Shown piece by piece: positions 11,145 through 24,200 of a DNA stretch of 64,000 nt (position 1 is the first letter of the stretch; each line of letters starts with the position of its first letter). The notes under the pieces were generated by a model, which saw nothing but the letters and a program-made list of their open reading frames with translations, ran no database searches and was not told the origin of the DNA. The DNA is from Chiridota heheva. Taxonomy: Eukaryota; Echinodermata; Holothuroidea; Apodida; Chiridotidae. The stretch spans positions 598,501 to 662,500 of the forward strand of contig JAIGNY010000099.1 in assembly GCA_020152595.1 (NCBI GenBank), read 5' to 3'. The translations under genes and the position numbers were made by a program.

Positions 11145-11580
11145 TCCAACATTAGAAATGGCTCTGCTTAAAACCAGGAAGATCTCAACCGGCCTTCAAA
11201 TGGAGCAGGGCCGGTCAGAGTAAAAGTAATATATTTCTTTGTTTCCCAAACCACAAAACTGTATACAGTTTCACCTTATTCATGCTCCTTCAAGATAACA
11301 GCTCCCATTGGTGTTATTTTTAGTGACACTCATCTGAATTTGTAATATAAGTAGTACTGTAATCAAAGCTGGCATTGTTTGTCTTTGCTGCTGGGGAAAG
11401 GTGACATGAACTATTGTTTGTTTGTTTGATGAGGTCTTAATGGCACCACGACAACGGACTATTGAGCTTAGACCTATTTATATCTCAATGTTATACTGCT
11501 TGTTAATCTTGTTGAATGATGTGGTTAATTTGTTGCTTCAAAATTGCAAGACAAATTTTTAAGCAGTGCCTTTACTAATG
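11145..11580 (+). repeat. ~430-bp dispersed repeat, interrupted copy
   Basis: Starts near CATTAGAAATGGCTCTGC and ends near AAGCAGTGCCTTTACTAATG. Similar sequence occurs at 61432-61800 (same direction) and 32365-32775 (opposite), with a further end fragment at about 31885-31925. This copy carries the 41-bp LINE insertion at 11417-11457. Its class is unknown and no coding sequence is seen. Confidence 0.75.
11417..11457 (-). mobile_element. 41-bp LINE 3'-end insertion with target duplication
   Basis: The sequence (TTTGTTTGTTTGATGAGG through CCACGACAACGG) equals the 3' terminus of the LINEs at 29487, 34787 and 48222. It is flanked by exact 7-bp copies of ACTATTG (11410-11416 and 11458-11464). 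The related repeat at about 61680 reads GAACTATGAGC with no insertion. This is a severely 5'-truncated retrotransposition event. Confidence 0.85.
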
Positions 11581-11587
11581 AACATTT

Positions 11588-11825
11588 TACATGACCCTGA
11601 TATCTGGCCGAGTCGGGCATGATTCTGATAAATTGCTGATTTAAATAGTATATCTGACATTTTACATTTCTGCACTACTATAGATCGATGCCCAAGTATC
11701 ATATTGTCGTCATCATGTTAAGTCACAGGAGGGCATGATCCCGATATCTAGCAAGTCGTACATGATTTTTGCCCGAATTAGATCGCCTTCCTTCCCCACC
11801 TTATACGGCTATGTATAGATGTAAT
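11588..11825. repeat. Dispersed repeat with GTCGGGCATGATT motif, copy 2
   Basis: Shares GCCGAGTCGGGCATGATTCT, the GGAGGGCATGATCC block and TACGGCTATG with 10668-10900, in the same order and direction. Confidence 0.65.
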
Positions 11826-11984
11826 TTCTCTCATATTTTTAAAGGTGTATGGACACCATAAGTGTAATTAGAGCTATAGAAAAAGCTTGAATTCTGTGCA
11901 GAGCACTCCCTTAATTTTAAAAATTGTGTTTTATTTTTCTCAATTATGTTGAGCCATAGTTTGGAGATCTTTCAATGTACTGTA

Positions 11985-12540
11985 TGCAAGATTATGTTCT
12001 ATATAATTGGAAAGATAGATCTTAAAGAAGACATAAAGTCTGATGATACAATCATTATTCCATAGGATAGAGGATTAAAATCTTAACCAATCCTATCTCA
12101 AGTTATCCATGTTTAAAGTCGACACATGGAGGCTGCCATTTTGTTCAAATCTTCTTCCTATCACAAGTTATTCATGTTTGAAATCGACACATGGAGGCTG
12201 CCATTTTGTTCAATTCTGTATTGAAATATTGTGCATGATGACATAATTTCCCCAACATGGACATTAGGATTATAATGTATTTCTTTATAAATGTGATTTA
12301 CAGATTTTATTCCAAAATGATGTGACACAAAGTTTTAATAGTATCATTTGATAATTTCATATGAAGACAAAAATGTCTAGAAAAGTTGGAAGTAGATTAT
12401 AAAGAAATACAAAGCATTCCAACATCCTGCTGGGCTGATGACATCATAATCTGCATGTTTTAAAACAAAAATGGAGGCTCCCATGTTATTATTCAATAGT
12501 AGCATTAAAGTTTTTAATAATTACAATAAATGTGTTATTG
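11985..12540. repeat. Dispersed repeat with internal 60-bp duplication
   Basis: At 12090-12215 a ~60-bp block (contains CGACACATGGAGGCTGCC) occurs twice in tandem. The part near 12405-12505 (AAGAAATACAAAGCATTCCA, GATGACATCATAATC) is found reverse-complemented at about 44255-44350, and the CTCAAGTT/GACACATGGAGG part matches 44560-44640. It is a shared intergenic and intronic repeat, not coding. Confidence 0.65.
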
Positions 12541-12959
12541 TAGATAACTTCGTGAATAGATTGCTTCGTGAGGTATGAAACTTTGTCAGAAGATTTGTTA
12601 TGTTTAATTCTATCATGAAATAAGGATTATGTCGGACTTTGTCTTCTTTAAGTCTTTATATTTCCTGAAGTTCTTTTCTAGATTTGAATGGTCTATAAAC
12701 AGTTTAAGACATTATTTCCATTAGAAAGTTCTTTTTCTGAACAGAAACGTTTAAATTACAACATAAGCACCTGTAATTTTCTACTTAATCAAAGTTTGAA
12801 GAACTATTAATGTATGTAATTGTTCAAATTTATGCAAAAATGTTAATATATTGACCTTTCTGCCGTAACATTAAGAATTTTTATCCCTTGGGGCCCCTCC
12901 AACCGGACAGCCCTGATTTCCTCAAAATCAGGGGTAATTCACACCTTCTAACCCGAGGG

Positions 12960-13200
12960 CCTCTTCACACTTCACTTGCTAGCAGTTAGCTATTGTTACA
13001 CTCTACACAACACTGGTGTAATCCACACCTAGCCTGAGAGTTCCTCCACAGTTCACTTGCCAGCAACAAGCTACTATTACACTAAACAATAGGTCATTCA
13101 TCTGGAGCTGAAGCCACATGCCTGCTTTACAGTGAAGCGGAATCAGATTAGTCCTTGGCAATATATGATTGAGGGTATGATGGAGACTCTTGGTCATGGC
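12960..13200. repeat. Dispersed repeat, copy 1
   Basis: Blocks AGCTATTGTTACACTC, GTTCACTTGCCAGCAACAAG, TCATTCATCTGGAGCTGAAG and AATCAGATTAGTCCTTGG recur in the same order at about 42185-42400. The inner TTCACTTG..AGC..GCTA..TTACACT unit itself occurs twice. No recognised class. Confidence 0.6.
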
Positions 13201-14096
13201 TCAAAATGAAAGATTGATAAACAGGTTCTGTTTGAGATGTCTCCAATTTTAAGAAAAATTTGCATAATCTATTATTATGTCTTAAAGAGTCATTAATTAT
13301 TTTGTATCCAAGGTTTGTAAACTTTTTCTGTGCATTGTCTCCAGATTTGGATCACTGTATTGTCGTTGTGGCAATGACACAAAGGGAGGGGGGGTCTACT
13401 TCCTCATGTACATACTTGAAGGATATCCCAGTCACATATTTATATAGAAGTTGCTCTTATAGAGGGGGAGCAACTCTTTTGATTTGCTGCTGTAAAGAAT
13501 TTAATGATACATACTTTTATGGTGAAAGGGTGTAATTTTGATTTCAAAAGCTCATTTTTGTCGACTAAATGATTCTCCCTTACACTTTACTATAAAATAG
13601 ACAAATTGTTTTTAAGACTCAAAATACAAACCGTGAACAAAAGAAATACAATTGTTTTATTTTGTTATTCTTCTGCGAATCCATTTTCCATCTCCTAATC
13701 AAAGCTCTCATCACTTTTCCAGCACAGTAATAAATATTAGATAATTGTTCTTATTTAAAATAGTCATCAAAAAATATACGTCTCACTTTTGAATAAATAA
13801 TCATTCAAGAAAAAAATCAAATATGTTGGGAAAAAATCAAATTAGATGAAAGTAAATGCATCTTCAAGAAGTAAAACTCAACTGAACCAAAAACATTAAA
13901 CACTGGCCAATATGAATGATCAAGAAAACAATAACTCTATGAGCTAATATGGTCTGTAAAATAATCTAAATGTAACTAAATTGCTTTAAATATACTTTTT
14001 GTGGAAAATTATTATGAGAACTATAAAACACATGGGAAAGAGAGATTCACATGCTTAGGTAGCATGTATATTTATTTAGGCAAGTGTATACTGAGC

Positions 14097-14152
14097 TTCT
14101 ATGCTATAAATATGCAACCAATGAGACTAGATTGAATATTTATAGCATAGAA
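14097..14152. other. Perfect 17-bp inverted repeat (hairpin)
   Basis: TTCTATGCTATAAATAT at 14097-14113 is exactly reverse-complemented at 14136-14152, separated by 22 nt. It lies about 1.05 kb past the PDE10A stop codon on that gene's strand and might be in its 3' UTR. Nothing else nameable was seen in the AT-rich stretch 13201-15205. Confidence 0.8.
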
Positions 14153-15205
14153 AAAGTATAACAGTGTAAAATATTCAATAGCAAATAAGTTAAAAGGAAA
14201 ATTCATGTAAAGAAAAAAAAGGTTAAACCTAAAAATATATGAGTTTTTTCCAGTTATTTAAATAAAGAATTTTTTAAAATAATTTAGTTATAGATATTGC
14301 TTTATATCCCACAAAATTGATGTGGATTGAAAAACTTAATCAAGTTATTTGAAGATAAAAGTTTATGAAACCATAAAGGAATGGAATGCTCCAAATATGG
14401 GATGTAAAATGTATTCAATGCAATTTAAAAAAATTGATCCCATTTGTATTTGATACAGTACAAATGTCTCCATAAATATGTTAGAAAAATGTACAATGAT
14501 ATTGCACATTTGAGATACTCTGAAAGAGTTCAAAAGCCCCTAATGACCTTTATGGGAAGGGCACCACTCCCTATGCTGAAAAAGCTTTCTAATTGATTTA
14601 TGTACCAAAATTGACCAAGAATAAGAAAATGCCATTTTCACAAATACTGCCCATTAAAGAATGTTTGTGCATGTATGCATATGATTCCAGAAACTCTGCA
14701 TAATAAAGTAATACACTGCTTTACATGTTTAAAGACTAACATACAATCGTACACATTTTGTGTATTGTAAATTATTTTTTTGTATACTATACCACTTTTG
14801 TCCAAAAAAATGGTGAAATGACTGAAAAGCATGAAAACTATTTTCTTGACATGAAAACAAATTTGTTTGACTGACCACCAAACAATTGATTCCCCTCAGT
14901 AGTTGTACCTTAATATCTTGTTGTGTGACATGAAAATTTTGATTTGTTTCTTGTTTATCTGAAAGCAGTAAAACAGTGCTAGTTCTATGAATTCAGAGCC
15001 AAGAACTCGTTTTTGTGGAATGTCACTATGACCTACAGTATTGTCATTGTGGAATAATCCCATTTCACAAAGAAATTTAAGGAATATAATCAAATAAAAT
15101 TGTACATAAATATGTAGCTGGAACTATTAACAAAATCTACCAAATTAGAAAATAAAACAAAATGTGTGAAACCAAACAATGGAATATTCATTTCCCAGGC
15201 ACATG

Positions 15206-15275
15206 TCAAGATGAAACAGCCCACATTGCCGTACTCTGACCGGCGCCCTCTCTTTGCCACTGTGCAAGGTTGTCC
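15206..15275 (-). CDS. PDE10A: PDE10A last coding exon and stop
   Basis: After a split codon it encodes [18 protein letters not shown] and AVSS, then TGA at 15208-15206. NLAQW and TAMW correspond to NLSQW and TATW at the vertebrate C-terminus. The protein ends about a dozen residues earlier than human PDE10A. Confidence 0.92.
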
Positions 15276-18200
15276 CTGTAAAAAAAGGAAAGAGGAGACA
15301 GTACATGTATGTGGTCTGAATCTTAACTGAATGCTCCTATGAAAAATATGAGACATAATCACGATCTCTACGTAGAAACAAAGTGCTCATAATCACAATC
15401 TCTACGTAGGAACAAAGTGCTCATAATCACAATCTCTATGAGGAACAAAGTGCTCATAATCACAATCTCTACGTAGAAACAAAGTGCTCATAATCACAAT
15501 CTCTACGTAGAAACAAAGTGCTAATAATCACAATCTCTACGTAGAAACAAAGTGCTCATAATCACAATCTCTATGAGGAACAAAGTGCTCATAATCACAA
15601 TCTCTACGTAGAAACAAAGTGCTCATAATCACAATCTCTACGTAGAAACAAAGTGCTCATAATCACAATCTCTACGTGAGAAACAAAGTGCTCATAATCA
15701 CAATCTCTATGAGGAACAAAGTGCTCATAATCACAATCTCTACGTAGAAACAAAGTGCTCATAATCACAATCTCTACGAGAAACAAAGTGCTAATAATCA
15801 CAATCTCTACGTAGGAACAAAGTGCTCATAATCACAATCTCTATGAGGAACAAAGTGCTCATAATCACAATCTCTACGTAGAAACAAAGTGCTCATAATC
15901 ACAATCTCTACGTAGAAACAAAGTGCTCATAATCACAATCTCTACGTAGAAACAAAGTGCTCATAATCACAATCTCTACGTAGAAACAAAGTGCTAATAA
16001 TCACAATCGCTACGTAGAAACAAAGTGCTCATAATCACTATCTCTACGTAGAAACAAAGTGCTCATAATCACAATCTCTACGTTGAAACAAAGTGCTCAT
16101 AATCACAATCTCTACGTAGAAACAAAGTGCTAATAATCACAATCTCTACGTAGAAACAAAGTGCTCATATTCACAATCTCTACGTAGAAACAAAGTGCTA
16201 ATAATCACAATCTCTACGTAGAAACAAAGTGCTCATAATCACAATCTCTACGTAGAAACAAAGTGCTCATAATCACTATCTCTACGTAGAAACAAAGTGC
16301 TCATAATCACAATCTCTACGTAGAAACTGCTCACAATCACAATCTCTACGTAGAAACAAAGTGCTCATAATCACAATCTCTACGTAGAAACAAAGTGCTC
16401 ATAATCACAATCTCTACGTAGAAACAAAGTGCTTATAATCACAATCTCTACATAGAAACAAAGTGCTCACAATCTCTACGTAGAAACAAAGTGCTCACAA
16501 TCACAATCTCTACTTAGAAACAAAGTGCTCATAATCACAATCTCTACGTAGAAACAAAGTGCTCATAATCACAATCTCTACGTAGAAACAAAGTGCTCAT
16601 AATCACAATCTCTACGTAGAAACAAAGTGCTCATAATCACAATCTCTACGTAGAAACAAAGTGCTCATAATCACAATCTCTACGTAGAAACAAAGTGCTC
16701 ACAATCACAATCTCTACGTAGAAACAAAGTGCTCATAATCACAATCTCTACGTAGAAACAAAGTGCTCATAATCACAATCTCTACGTAGAAACAAAGTGC
16801 TAATAATCACAATCGCTACGTAGAAACAAAGTGCTCATAATCACAATCTCTATGTAGAAACAAAGTGCTCATTTGGCTGAAATTGCTCCTTGGCTGCAGG
16901 CCATGAAAACACATTGTCAGTGATATACAGAGTTGGAATTAATTATCAAATTTCCCACGGTTCTGTATAAAGGTGCTGAAAATCTTCCCACAAAAAATAG
17001 TGACAAATAATGTAATGAGGTGAATAAATATATTATATGCTTCCCTCTTGAAATTTAATGTCCTATTCATCGCACAATTACACGCCACGTTTTTAGAGCA
17101 CATTTACTGTTGCTTACTCAAGAAATCTGATTTTTTTTTTAATTTTCTTATTTTTAATGATAAAAAAATTGTTAAAGAATTAGTTCAGGGTTCAAGCAAG
17201 TCTATCTTATAGGAAAGGGGACTTCAAAAGTAGCATAATGGTTAAAAAAGCATTCAAAAATCTTATTCTGTTAAGGAGATATCTAAGTTTAAAGTTTGGT
17301 ATCACTTGTGTAGAAACTACTGATATCAGACCACAGTAGTTGTGACATCATAGCCTCTGATTCCTCAAAGTTTTTATGTATTCTATCATATTTTGTCCTG
17401 CAATTTTATGGCTTCAAAATCATGAGATATGTCAAAAAAGTAGTAAAACTGAATCTAGGAAGGGTATTTATAATATTCCACCTGAAGAAAGAGAAAAATT
17501 ACTTAAATAGTGAAAAAATAAAACATTTTCTTTAAAATACATTAACAATTCTTAAGAATGTGAGGATGAAAACACCATCTTTCCATAGTAGACTTACTAC
17601 ACCAGTCATTTGTACAAAGATAAGACAGAGCTTTAAACTTAAATATCTCCTTAACGGAATAAGATCTTTGAACGCTTTCTTCACCATTTTGTTTCTTTTG
17701 AAGTCTTCTTTTATATACGATGGACTTGATTGACCCCTGAAATAATCCGTTTTTCCATCAATTTTTTCCAGCTCTTGAGTATATATAACATACAAAGCTA
17801 GATAATGAACACGAGTTGGGCCTCACAATTGACGTCTCTGAGTTACGAAATAAGCCACACCCATCATAGCAATGTGCAGCTAGGTGGGGGCAATCCTCAA
17901 TCGTGCATTACCAATGCATTGACATTTAGATGTTCGCGAGGCCTGCCACAAGCTTTGGTCCATTTATGGCACTTCTCCAGATCTTTAAAGTTTTTAGCAA
18001 AAGGGATAAACAAATTTCAGTTTGCAAAGTATCCTGGGAAACAGCAATCACATTTACAAAGACCGCAGTGGGCCAGTAAGTGCAATTTTTGTTCACCCTT
18101 TGACGTCACTCACTCTGTGTGTGCAGAAATTTGTTTTGTACAGTAAATTGCATTGACTACATGAGCACGCACTGGTAGCTAGTTGTACTGCATCAGTACC

Positions 18201-21200
18201 ACATAGGATGTTTGCCCCACTTAGTTATGCAGATTTTGTTGCTGGGCAAATTCATGCAGTGATTGGTTGAAAAGGCTGTCAAACATCTAACTCAGACAGG
18301 TTAATTAAATTTTGTTATTTTACAAATTACTTGAATAAATAGCAAAATACATATAAACAGAAGATTAGACTTTAGAATAGATTTTTTTCATTCCTTATCA
18401 ATTTTCCTCGAAATATAAAATGGGATGAGACCTGGATGTTGATTAGCAACAAATGTAAATCCAAAGAGTTCTTTGCCTGAACACTTTTTAGATTTCTTCA
18501 AAACAAAACTGCAATAAAAGGGACTAAGACAGAACATAGGATACAGTGTTTGTACCACCACTGTAACTTTGCAATTTCTTACATGATGATTACAATGGGG
18601 GTGACAAGCCTCCCCGACAGGTGGAACAAAAATCAAGATGTGGATCAGTTAAGTAGAAGCTGGTCTCGAAGAAACGAAAACACTTGTTCCTTTGCATGCT
18701 AATTGCTTGCGAAACTCATCAGTAGCAAGAATAGATCAAGTAATAATTATCAGTCACATCACATGTTTTTGATTACTTCCCAGAAGAATTAAATGTTTTC
18801 TGTAAAGGGAAAGGGGTTTGAAAGAAAGGCTTTTTTCTGAAGATTCTCTTTCCTGTTAATTGGTCCTTTCACACCACCAATCTACTCCGAAAGTTTCTCC
18901 CCTTTTGATATTCGTAAAATCTTATGTTATAGTGGTCTCCCTTCAACAATTTGAGTGACATATTGTGACAATGCATTTGATTTGCTGTTTTTCTCCAACA
19001 ATAAATCAGTTTACAAAATCTATATAATCCTTTAGAGGTCAATTCTATGCATATAAAACTTCATTTAATGTTGAAATATGAGAGTACGGTGACTTACTTG
19101 GCACCTTCCACCATGGGGGCTACACATGGGAGGATTTCGGCAAGCAATTCCATATTGGGCAATACAACATGTCTTATAAAATCCACCTGAAAAGAAATTC
19201 AAAACATAATTTAAACTTGTTTTCAAACAGGAACATAATATTTTTCTATAATTTGTATAAATGTGCAAAGTTTGATATCCAAAGCTTTACATTCCGAGTA
19301 GAACTGTTTTGAAAGTTTAGTTCTCAGTTTGTTGAAGCCTTTTCTGTAAACACGCAAGACATTTAGACTGGAAAACAACTTAAAAGCAAGACATGTAGAC
19401 TGGAAAGACAACTCAAAAGCAAGACATGTAGACTAGAAAGACAACATACAAGACATGTAGGCTGGAAAGACAACTCAAAAGCAAGACATGTAGACTAGAA
19501 AGACAACATACAAGACATGTAGACTGGAAAGACAACTCAAAAGCAAGACATGTAGACTGGAAAGACAACTCAAAAGCAAGACATGTAGACTGGAAAGACA
19601 ACTCAAAAGCAAGACATGTAGAATGGAAAGACAACTCAAAAACAAGACATGTAGACTGGAAAGACAACTCAAAAGCAAGAAATGTAGACTGGAAAGACAA
19701 CATACAAGACATGTAGACAGGAAAGACAACTCAAGCAAGACATAGACTAGAAAAACAACATGCAAGACATGTAGACTGGAGAGACATCTCAAAAGCAAGA
19801 CATGTAGACTGGAAAGACAACTCAAAAGCAAGACATGTAGACTGGGAAGACAACTCAAAAGCAAGACATGTAGACTAGGAAGACAACATGCAAGACATGT
19901 AGACTGGAAAAACAACATGCAAGACATGTAGACTGGAAAGACAACATGCAAGACATGTAGACTGGAAAGACAACTCAAAACCAAGACATGTAGACTGGAA
20001 AGACAACTCAAAAGCAAGACATACAGACTGGAAAGACAACTCAAAAAGCTGGGAAGAAACACACAGACTGGACAACTCAAAAGCAAGACAAGACAACTCA
20101 AAAGCAAGACATGTAGACTGGAAAGACAACTCAAAAGCAAGACATGTAGACTGGAAAGACAACTCAAAAGCAAGACATGTAGACTGGAAAGACAACTCAA
20201 AAGCAAGACATGTAGACTGGAAAGACAACTCAAAAGCAAGACATGTAGACTGGAAAGACAACTCAAAAGCAAGACATGTAGACTGGAAAACAACATACAA
20301 GATATGTAGGCTGGAAAGACAATTCAAAAGCAAGACATGTAGACTGGAAAGACCACTAGACTGGAAAGACAAAAAGCAAGACACACTGGAAAGACTGGTA
20401 AGACAACATACAAAAAGCAAGACATGTAGACTGGAAAGACAACTCAAAAGTAAGATATGTAGACTGGAAAGACAACTCAAAAGCAAGACATGTAGACTGG
20501 AAAGACAACTCAAAAGTAAGATATGTAGACTGGAAAGACAACTCAAAAGTATTCAGTTATTTAATTTGTGATATTTCTTTTGAACTTTTTAGTCACCTAC
20601 AACGATATAATTATCTATTCCAGCCAGAATTTTGGTTGCAGTATGGTTCTTATTAAAAAACGAGTTACCACTTTTCATCTTCAAATGATTTTGGCAATAA
20701 ATCTAGAAAAGGATTTACATGAGGATATTAATAACACAATCTGCCCTCAATTTATTGCAACTTTGCATATCATAGGCCTGAAAATTAAAAAGGTTCAATA
20801 AACTTCAGTCCATAGAAATTAGTTTTTATAAACTATGGTAAGTTCTAAGTCTACCTTTGGGTGTGGGTCAGTGCACTAACAACAGGGCAGGAAAGATGAG
20901 TATGACCCCACAAGCCCAAAGTAAATGTTGCTGTGCATACATGAACATGGGCCCGAATGTTAATTGACGTCTCTGAGTTAGAAATAAGCCACACCCGCCA
21001 TAGCAACGCATTAACTACATGTAGGTAGTGCAAACAAACCTCAAATCCCCAAACATGCATGACTAATGTGTTTTTATATGTTCATGTCATGAGGAGTAAA
21101 GGCCGTTAAGGCTCTGTGCTGAAAATATTTCTAAAAACAATTGCATCAATTACAACTAAAGTTAGTCATGCATGCTATCTCCAGACAAATCACTGAGCTC

Positions 21201-24200
21201 TAAATGCTTTAAACAGCCAACTATTGTTGCTCAGTAAGCTTTCTGCTTTACCACCCTGAAGTAATTACACTGTACCTGCTAATTAACAATAGAACCTTTC
21301 ATTGAATCAGTGGAGCGGAAAGTTCAGACAGGGCTAGTATCACAGAAATGGTTGTGGTTTTTAAGATTAAGCTTTCTGAAATCCAATTGTACATGTAGGA
21401 AACGGTATTTACACAGCATGTGTCCTAGCTACCGCATGTTTTGATCCATTTATGACATTTCGTAAGATCTTTAGAGCTTTAGCAGAAGAAATAAACAAAA
21501 TTGCCTTTGCTGACCATTCTGTGTAACGGGATTGGATTTACAAAGCTCGTAGGTGCAAGTTTTGTTCACTATCTTGTCGTTACGCAGTCTGTGTGTGCAG
21601 AAATTTGTTTTGTGCAGTATATCGCATCAACTACATCAGCATGTGCCGCTAGCTAGCTGTACTGTACCAGTACTGCGTAGGATTTTTGCCCCACTTAGTT
21701 ATGCAGATTTTGTTGCTATAGGCAGATTCATTCGGTGATTGTCAATCACCTAATTCAGTGCGTATAATTGCGTAGTCAGTGTCCCAAAAGTAGGAGGAAG
21801 GGGAATTTAACTATGAATTTTGATTTCAATACTAAAAAATGTAAGCTCCATGGACCTTGCTAACTTTATTTCTAAAAATTGAGGATTATGAGGGGGGAGA
21901 GGAGGGAGGGGGAGGGGAGGGGGGGAGGGGGCTGGACAAGGATCTTTGACCCAGTAGAGAAGACTTCAGTTCAAGGTTCCCCATTGGCTGATACTTTTCA
22001 TGAGGTTCAAAAATCATTATGATACTGTAAGTTAGCTATCCCAATGCTCCAATGCTGAGATATTGTTTTGTTTTTGAGGAGAAAATTCATATAGGAAATT
22101 TGCATGTTGTTTCACATCCACTAATACAAGTGTTCTGGAACGAATAAAGCATATTTACCTGTTCTTGGGATTGATTCTCCGCATTGTCTCGGTCGAACAA
22201 CGGGATAGGCTGCCCTCCCCTCTTTTTGTCCTCATCACCCTAACAATTAAATAGTTAACAACAAACACAATAAGTTCAGCAATTATGTCAACTGATTCTC
22301 AGAACTAAGATAAGGCAAAGACAAAACTAGAAAAAAAGCAGAATTTGTCAATTCTTACCTTACTCCCCTCCTCTCCTGACCGTAAAGATTGAGGCTTCCT
22401 GAAGTATTTGTCAATATATATAAACATTTTTAGCCGGTTATTGTACGTACACGGTACTGTAGCCTACCTGTTATGATACCAAACCATCACTGTACTTGTG
22501 TACAGATTTCCTGTTAATTCACAAACAATCAATAAGTGTGGAGAACTTAAAAAGCTTATATAAAAATCAACGTTTCTCTACGAGTATAATCCCTATTCAT
22601 ACGAACTTCTTATACGTTTGTCCACGTACATAATCCCCATTCATGCTCACGCGGTTGCGTATAATCTCACATATAATCTTGGATTGAAAACGTATACGTA
22701 ATCGTACACAAACTCATACTGTACCATACAAACGTATACAAAAGTAGACCTTAAGTATATTTACGTTGTATACGAGAGTATGCGGTAGTTCTACGTGAGC
22801 GGTACTGTACAGTAGCTTCTTCCATTTTTTCCTGTCTCTTGCAATTTCTGTCACCTCCCTCCAACTATTCCATCAAAGCTTCTCCCTCTCTTTCTGTCTC
22901 CAAGTTGTTTTTGGTCTTCTCCTTTTCCTGCTTTCCTCCGGGGCCCATTACAATGCAATTTTCGCATAATAATTATTTTCACTTCTTAGCACATGCCCAA
23001 TCCATCTCCACCGACTTGTATATATTGTCCTACTTATTGGTATTATCTGTCTTCTTTCATATAATTAATCATTGCTGATCTTCATTGGCCATCTTATTTT
23101 CATGATTTTTCTCAGGCAATTCCTTTGAAAAATATCCAGTTTGTTTTTGTCTGATTCATTAAACTTTCAGGTTTTAGAGCCATAGAGGAGTAACACTGAT
23201 ATAAAATTGGTGTGAAAAATTGTAAGTTTGGTTTTTTTCTTATACCTGTTTAAATCCCATATTTTACTAAGTTACTTAAATGTGGTCAGTACTAAGAAGC
23301 CTCCATCTTTCGAGAATGTTGTGCCCAGATATTACAAACTTGTCTACATCTTCTAGCTCATTATCTGATAGTGTTATTGCTCTTCCACTGTTATTGTTCA
23401 TCCTCATTGTGTTTGTCTTCTTTTCATTCATTTTTAGCCCAACAATTTCACGAAGTGGAGATGTTTTTTTCTGTAGATTTTCCCTTGTGTTTAAAATTAA
23501 AGCAATATCATTAGCATAATCCAGATCTTCTAATGTTGTGTACATGTTCCATCTGATTCCAAGTCTTTGGTTGTCTGTGGTTGCCTTCATAATCCAGTCT
23601 AGTGCTAGGATGAAGAGGAATCCTGACATTGCACATCCTTGCCTGACTCCTGTCTTGATAATGAACCACTCTAATAATTTTCCATCAAAATCTACTGCGC
23701 TTTCATTTCCTTCATACCAATCTTGTATTATGTTGATGTACTTGTACTGTGGAATTCCATATCTTTTCATTATTTTCCATAGAATATTTTGTTAAAATGT
23801 CGAAAGCCTTTGTAAAATCAACAAAGTTTAGATATGGTGGTGCTCTCCATACAGTTGCAGCTCGAATTGTCAAACAAGATTCGAAGCCCTCCAGTGTAAT
23901 GATACACCTACTCCAACAACACAGAGATATGATCAGTTCACAAATACTGTTGCAGAAGTAGCAGAGAAAGTAGTTGGTAAACGCAGATCATGTGACATGC
24001 CAAGCTGGGTGACTGACAAAACCAGGCAGCTAAAGACGGAGAGGGACAAGGCTAAAAGAAAATGTCTGATCTCCAAGTCAAAACAGTCAAGAGAAAAATG
24101 GAAGAGGCTCAACAGCAACTTAAATGAGTCATACAAAACAGATGAATCTGCTATGCTAGACTGGAAGATCTCAGACTGGCAGACTTGGCTGGAGACTACA

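Noticed and set aside
15355..16872. CRISPR-like regular repeats
   Set aside because: Units are contiguous with no unique spacers and the context is an animal gene, so this is a satellite. The same holds for every other array here.
19413..20546. Leucine/serine/cysteine-rich frames of 99 to 273 codons
   Set aside because: Frames through the 33-bp array; no membrane protein or other family is supported.
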